DNA of 64,000 nucleotides. Source: Cyrtodaria siliqua (Eukaryota; Mollusca; Bivalvia; Adapedonta; Hiatellidae). The stretch is taken from assembly GCA_037043455.1 (NCBI GenBank), contig JAWPHD010001804.1:186001-250000 (forward strand). The letters are read 5' to 3'. Below are positions 59,322 through 64,000 of this stretch, piece after piece. The notes beneath the pieces were generated by a model. The model worked only from the letters and a program-made list of their open reading frames with translations. It had not been told where the DNA came from and did not search any database. A program made the translations under genes and the position numbers. Each line of letters starts with the position of its first letter. Positions within the stretch are counted from its first letter, which is position 1.

Positions 59322-59861
59322 AAAGGGGCAACTGCCGTATAAAAGCCACCAGATGGAGCTGGGGCAGGTTTTTCATTTAAATTTATACATGGTTACATCA
59401 GGGAGTCCTTTTTCAAAATCTTAAAAATTCCACCTCATAAAACAAAAACAAAATTTGGCACAGAAGTACACTGAAATTAAACACTTGTATTGGTAACAAA
59501 ATATGTGTGTAAAAGCATTTATTATTCCTTATTTCAAAGTTTATTTAAACCCAACTAACAGAAATTTAAAAATATGAGGGAGGAGCCTGTGGGGTCATGA
59601 ACTGAGAAGTGTACACAAATACACGTGGTAGTGTTTACAGCAGACGACATGTTACATTACAGCTGGAGAAAATGTATGAAAACTTGAAGAAAATATTATC
59701 ACAGTTATTTTAATCCTGAACTTGTTTTATATAACAAACTTATCTTTCTTTAACTTGGAACATTTCATTCATGTTGCAGAGAGGTATATATATTGCTTGT
59801 TGATTATTATAATAAAGTTTAAGATGTTCAAAAGAAAGAAAGTAGAATAAAGTACCTTTAA

Positions 59862-60157
59862 CGATAACATTATTGTCTGGGTTTTTTGAGTATCCATACA
59901 TGTATAATTCAACAGAAGTGTCCCATGTAAGATTACGATAGCATTATTGTCTTAGTGTTTTGAGTATCCATACATGTATAATTCACCAGAAGTGTCCCAT
60001 GTAAGGTAACGGTAACGGTATTGTCTTGGTGTTTGGAGTATCCATATATGTATAATTCACCAGAAGTGTCCCATGTAAGGTAACGATAACAGTATTGTCT
60101 TGGTGTTTTAAGTATCCATATATGTATAATTCACCAGAAGTGTCCCATGTAAGGTAC
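59862..60157 (-). repeat. 74-bp tandem repeat, four copies, overlapping an ORF's 3' end
   Basis: The landmark CAGAAGTGTCCCATGTAAG starts at 59913, 59987, 60061 and 60135, a spacing of exactly 74 each time. The last copy contains the final codons and stop of the minus-strand ORF (YMGHFW-stop). The other three copies therefore duplicate those codons in what is now its 3' flank. Confidence 0.95.
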
Positions 60158-60805
60158 ATCTTTAGGGTTTGGATACAAGTGTCTCACTTGGTTTAGAACG
60201 CATTCTGGCATTATCTCTCTTTGTGTAAGTTCTACATGCGATTCACTTATGGACTGGTGTTTTCTTTCTAAATAAATAGGGTTGCTCCAGAGTCTTCGCC
60301 TGTCCAACATCACCCAAAACTTTTTGTAAAGCCTTTTTCTAATGACATTATTGCCAGGACGTGCAGCTAAACCCCTTCCAAGCCATGCTTGCGGATAAGC
60401 AGTTACACATGGAAGGTTCAAACAGTGTATGCAAGGAATGTTATGATCATTGTGTTCATTCTGGTCATGTCCTTGGATGTCTACATCATTTGGGCTGGGT
60501 AGTGAGGCACATGCATTTTGTAGAACACCTTTGCCTTTGTTGTGCACCGTGTGAACCACCCTAGCAGTACTCTGATATCGGACATTTGTATCTGTGTTTG
60601 TGGATAAGTACTGTTCATGTACGTGTGTTCCTGATAATAAATCATCTCTATCATGTCCATATCGAACACCAGAATCAGAATCACCACTTTGTACTTCAAT
60701 ATCCCACCCATGAAAAGTGAATATTCCTTCAGTAATGTCCTTCTGTTCCTTTGTCATATATACTATGTCCTTCCTTATTTTGTTATCTTCATCATGTCCA
60801 GCCAT
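60131..60805 (-). CDS. Transposon-encoded Cys-containing protein, P2X7 ballast-like C-terminus
   Basis: Intact 224-codon ORF. I start at the ATG at 60805 (GAAATGGCT context) instead of the upstream TTG. Residues 1-120 are hydrophilic, His/Asp/Glu-rich and low in structure. Residues ~122-224 form a compact domain: IPCIHCLNLPCVTAYPQAWL, GRGLAARPGNNVIRKRLYKK, FWVMLDRRRLW, QREIMPECVLNQVRHLYPNP, VPYMGHFW. C125, C128, C133 and C202 could bind zinc. The series CVTxxP...R..Y...(I/L)MPxCV...(I/V)R..(F/Y)P.P...Y.G recalls the cytoplasmic ballast domain of P2X7 receptors, which has free-standing invertebrate relatives. That homology is an inference by eye. The conservation of an open frame beside a damaged transposase, and divergent transcription from it, suggest an accessory protein of the transposon. 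Its role is unknown. Confidence 0.7.
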   Translation of the reverse strand: MAGHDEDNKIRKDIVYMTKEQKDITEGIFTFHGWDIEVQSGDSDSGVRYGHDRDDLLSGTHVHEQYLSTNTDTNVRYQSTARVVHTVHNKGKGVLQNACASLPSPNDVDIQGHDQNEHNDHNIPCIHCLNLPCVTAYPQAWLGRGLAARPGNNVIRKRLYKKFWVMLDRRRLWSNPIYLERKHQSISESHVELTQREIMPECVLNQVRHLYPNPKDVPYMGHFW

Positions 60806-61096
60806 TTCTAACAATAATTATTTTAAATTGTAATTCCCAGCACAATATGTTCTTACAACATCCAAGTTATACACAGAACTGATCCCCCCAGACAAACTAT
60901 AATTGGCAATTAATTTTCATTTAACACAAACTTAATATATCATGAACTATTTGCTGACACTGTGAATATATATGGCATTGATTTCTGTTTAGTCATCATA
61001 TTATATTTATTTTGGCGGTAGAGTTCATAGAAGTGCCATTTTAATGTGATAAACAGTGGAATTGAGAATAAAACAAATAGTGAAATAGAGTAAAAC
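60806..61096. promoter_or_regulatory. Shared intergenic region between two divergent transposon genes
   Basis: The 291-bp AT-rich gap separates two start codons in opposite directions, so it must hold both promoters if the genes are expressed. TATA-like AATATATATGG (60965) and TATTTATTTTGG (61004) are present. No other element is recognised. Confidence 0.5.
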
Positions 61097-62838
61097 ATGG
61101 ATAATCCTGTTGAACAGCCTGGATTAAATAGAATACGGGATGCTATGAGACTTGAAGAAAGGACATATCCGTCATGTTCTAAAGAAGCTAGAAAAGAATC
61201 TAATCAACGACAGAAACAAAGACAAACCAGTCTAAGGGGACGAATAGAATATTATTCCAAGACAGAAAATGAAAAAATGGAGTTGCTCAACAAAATGGAT
61301 AGATTGAAATTGTTTCTTGGAGAGGGAAAATTCAATGTAATTTCAACTTTTGAGCTCTTACACAGGGTTTTTGATTTTTTTATCAACACTAACATTCCAT
61401 CAGAAAGAAATGGAGATAATGCAGCAGACTTAGATGAGTCGGTATACATGTACCAGTACATAGACAACGATGATGCAGTCGATGAACAGCTGTTTGTCCG
61501 ATCTGTCAGTTCCGTGAAAAATCTGGTGTCACAGGTTGAATCCCATGCATCTAAATGTGAAAACAATATTAAAATAAAAGACAGTAAAAGAATACGCCAT
61601 GTACTTTCTTTAAATATGGAATGTGAACAATCAAACCATTCATTTTCATGGACATCTTCACCACACATAGAACATGGAAAATTTCTAGTCAATGCAAGGA
61701 TTGCTCATGGCTATTTTACTTCTGGTATGTTACCAAATCACTTAAATAAATTTTGCCAAGAAGCAAATATTGGTGAAATTGGCGATAAATACATGAAAGA
61801 GCTGCAAACATCATATGAAGAGGTAGTCTCCAGTGCGATCAGCTGATCCAAGGAACAAGTATTGCAAGAAGAAATAGCAACATCTGCAGCTGGCTTGTCT
61901 GAAAATGAAGATGTCACCGGAATAAACATCCTGACTGATGCAAGGCACTGTTGCAGAAAAAATGCCACATTTAATGATGTTGTCTGCATTGGACAGGAGA
62001 CAAAGAAAGTTTTAGATGTTGAAACAATATCAAGGAAAGTAGATGACCCCTGTTCTCAACGACATGAACTTATTAGCGTGAAAAGAATTTATGAATACTT
62101 TGATGAGAATGATTGCCCAATCAATATCCATGCTCATGACAACAACAACCAGATTACCAAATATGTACGAGAAGAAAGAAGCCCGACAAAGAATGCTATC
62201 GACACATGGCATATGACCAAATCCATAGCAAAGCAAGCTAAAAAAAATTAACATCAGGATTTAAATGTAACCATGGAAAACTTTGGCACGAGGAACTTTC
62301 AGACAAAGCAGCTGCAATAAGGACTCACATCTATTATTCTATGAAAAATAGTCAAAACAATGCTGATAAATTACGAGAAAATATTTTAAACTTTGTGGAA
62401 CTTTACCAAGGTCATCATGACAGTTGCTTCCAAAGCTCAAGTTGTAGATCTGAACCGAATTATGAATGTTCAAAATTTATTCTAAAATGTGATAAAGCCG
62501 TAGCAATTTTGACTAACTTTTTGAAAAACTTGCCAGTATATAAAAAAGCTGAAAAATATAAATATTGTATGGATACTCACTATGTAGAGTCATTTAACAA
62601 CGCCCTTCTGCAGTATGTGGACAAACGAATTGTGTTTGGTGCTTCAAGTTATAAGTTAAGAATTAATTTAGCAACTTTAGATTGGAATGAGCATATTAAC
62701 AGAGAATCATCATCATATAGGGTAATGAGCTACAAAAGAAATCCTGAAATGACATACACAGTTCCAATAAAAAAAAGGAAATTAAATAGTTTCAAGGAAA
62801 TGATTTGGAGTCAGTGGATTGATAAACTTTACTCGTAG
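61097..62838 (+). pseudogene. DDE-type transposase, near-intact (one TGA, one frameshift)
   Basis: About 580 codons. A basic N-terminus (RKESNQRQKQRQTSLRGRIE) could bind DNA. The core has ILTDARHCCRKNATF (D near residue 281), SQRHELISVKRIYEYF, NIHAHDNNNQITKYVREE (D near 348), AIDTWHMTKSIAKQ, KLWHEELSDKAAAIRTHIYY, then DTHYVESFNNALLQYVDKR (candidate catalytic Glu near 498) and LDWNEHINR. This series matches a cut-and-paste transposase family seen in fish and bivalve genomes. I cannot name the superfamily with confidence; Kolobok is one possibility. Two lesions are visible: an in-frame TGA at 61844-61846 (AIS-stop-SKEQ), and an A8 run at 62240-62247 where the frame must shift for the protein to continue. 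Otherwise the frame is open, implying recent activity. Confidence 0.8.
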
Positions 62839-62990
62839 CTGATCTGTAAGTACATTGTTTTATGTCGTCTGCTATTTACATTGCTATTTTTAGAATCATC
62901 CACTGTAACTGACAGGCCAGCATAGCTGGTGTAATTTGATAGCCACACCTCCAATCTCTCCCTACCAGGGTAGGGAATTTTTCCCCTTTT
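62839..62990. other. Right-end non-coding part of the transposon
   Basis: Contains the palindrome CCCTACCAGGGTAGGG at 62960-62975 and the terminal CCCCTTTT. No gene. Confidence 0.5.
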
Positions 62991-64000
62991 CGTTTTGAAT
63001 TATATCAAGTTGATGTAATAATGAGGGAGCAGCACATGAATATACATGAGAACCATAATCTATTTATTTTTGGTCTAATAAGGGTTTTATATAATATAAT
63101 TAAAGTTTTTCTATCAGATCCAAAATCAGTTCCTTTTAACATTCGTAATAAGTTTAAGTCTTTCTCGCATTTAGCTATTAAATTGTGTATATGGGTGGTA
63201 AATTTTCGTTTTCTATCCCAAACATGGCCTTATAAATGTGAAAAGGAGGAGATATGATGGAACCTTGCGGAGTACCTCTCTCTACTGTTTATTCATCAGT
63301 GAGGGAGCCATCCACCTTAACTTGTATCTTTCTGTCCTGAAGAAAGGCCTTTATAGAGAGAAGCAATTACCTCTAATGCCAAAATCGAATAATTTGGAAA
63401 GAATACCAATATTCCAAGCAAGGTTAAAATGCTGCTTGTAAATCTAAAAATATAGCAATTATTGAATGGCCAATGTTTTTTGCAAATATAATATCATGTT
63501 GTAATATGGCCAACTGATCTTGTGTGCTCAGGCCCTTCCCAAAGCCTGATTGAAAGTTATTTAACAAATGTTTAGTTTCTAGGAAGTGTTCTAATCGATT
63601 TTTGACCATATATTCCATTAATTTACTAGGGTGAGAGGTTAAACTTATGGGTCTATAATATTTAGGGTCATTAGAGTCCTTATTGGGTCTTTTGATTGGA
63701 ATAACACAGGCCAGTCTCCAGGAGACAGGATAAGTTTTGGAAGACCAAATTTTGTTATAAAGAAGAAGCCAAATATTTCAGGTGGATTCAGCTTTTGGTT
63801 AAACAACTGATAGGACATTTTGTCAGGTCCCACGGCGGAATTTTTTCTGCTATTAACTGCGTCTCTAAATTCAAGGATATTAAAGTAAAGATTAAGAGTA
63901 GGGTCTGTATCATCTTGATTGTCCACCAAGCGACCTTTTTCTTTTTTGGCATTTTTTATAAATCGGGACACTTTTGATTTAATATATTCAGCATCGCATC
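62991..64000 (-). pseudogene. LINE polyprotein, N-terminal RT half
   Basis: On the minus strand the RT reads RDAVNSRKNSAVGPDKMSYQ, the finger motif YRP-region (IRTLMTLNIIDP / after shifts), KLMEYMVKNRLEHFLETKHL, NNFQSGFGKGLSTQDQLAIL, HSIIAIFLDLQAAF (first catalytic Asp region), LQDRKIQVKVDGSLTDE, then RGTPQGSIISP (RT motif B). A deletion then removes the FADD catalytic box, and the frame resumes at WDRKRKFTTHIHNLIAKCEK, DLNLLRMLKGTDFGSDRKTL and YSCAAPSLLHQLDIIQNE, where the transposon cuts in. Several frameshifts are present. The copy was already dead or decayed; it continues past the window's end. Confidence 0.85.

Larger units (their letters stand above)
59322..62990. mobile_element. ~3.67-kb two-gene DNA transposon inserted in the LINE
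   Basis: The LINE protein reads SLLHQLDIIQNE up to about 62990 and resumes with IALGALKSTPKH just below 59321. These would be adjacent in an intact RT, so the segment between is an insertion. Its ends are TAAAGGGGCAACTGCC (59321 on) and, complemented, AAAAGGGGAAAAATTCCC (62990 on). Only about 7-8 bp (AAAGGGG) are clearly inverted, and a palindrome CCCTACCAGGGTAGGG lies just inside the right end. It carries a minus-strand ORF (60131-60805), a plus-strand DDE transposase (61097-62838) and a shared 291-bp intergenic region. The exact target duplication is not resolved. Confidence 0.75.

Noticed and set aside
60361..60564. 67-codon plus-strand Cys/His-rich frame
   Set aside because: It is antisense to the intact minus-strand transposon ORF, which has motif support.

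Overview
This is eukaryotic nuclear DNA, most likely from a bivalve mollusc. It is AT-rich, poor in genes and packed with repeats. The dispersed repeats, the split coding fragments with GT/AG splice signals and the mix of DNA transposons, LINEs, SINEs and MITEs resemble bivalve genomes. That assignment rests on recognising repeat families by eye. No intact, confidently recognised host gene is present; nearly all coding potential belongs to transposable elements (TEs), mostly broken.

Region by region. 1-9 kb: an integrase-core (DDE) pseudogene at 2.3-3.7 kb split by a SINE with a 13-bp target duplication, a tRNA-derived SINE at 5.7 kb, and a minus-strand reverse-transcriptase relic at 7.4-8.7 kb. 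10-16 kb: 21-bp minisatellites, a tRNA-like SINE head, a roughly 396-bp tandem repeat and an inverted repeat. 15.5-18.5 kb: three minus-strand segments with good splice signals, an AATAAA signal and a promoter-like region; this is a candidate unrecognised spliced transcript. 16-25 kb: TTAA-flanked MITEs, a TA-flanked MITE nested in one of them, satellites, and an inverted copy of the 11.6-kb element beside a large CGA-rich palindrome. 25-36 kb: a 7-bp minisatellite inside an inverted repeat, a set of four modules (A, B, C, D) joined in all four 5'/3' combinations, an SGNH-hydrolase relic, and an array of palindromic AGGTGCACCT boxes. 37-47 kb: chains of non-autonomous elements with a 5' hairpin and internal ~318-bp repeats. 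47.8-50.4 kb: a degenerate CACTA/EnSpm-like transposase. 50-54 kb: hairpins, a MITE and a GATCGT-rich repeat. 54.4-55.0 kb: two exons of a MULE-like transposase-domain gene, the first frameshifted by an 11-bp duplication.

The most interesting region is 58-64 kb. A minus-strand LINE with RT and RNase H domains is cut in two by a ~3.67-kb DNA transposon at about 59,322-62,990. The LINE reading resumes on the far side. The transposon carries two divergent genes. On the plus strand is a DDE-type transposase, complete except for one TGA and one A8 frameshift. On the minus strand is an intact 224-codon ORF whose C-terminal Cys-containing domain recalls the cytoplasmic 'ballast' domain of P2X7 receptors. 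A 74-bp tandem repeat at its 3' end contains copies of its last codons and stop. This two-gene transposon is my best candidate for an undescribed system.
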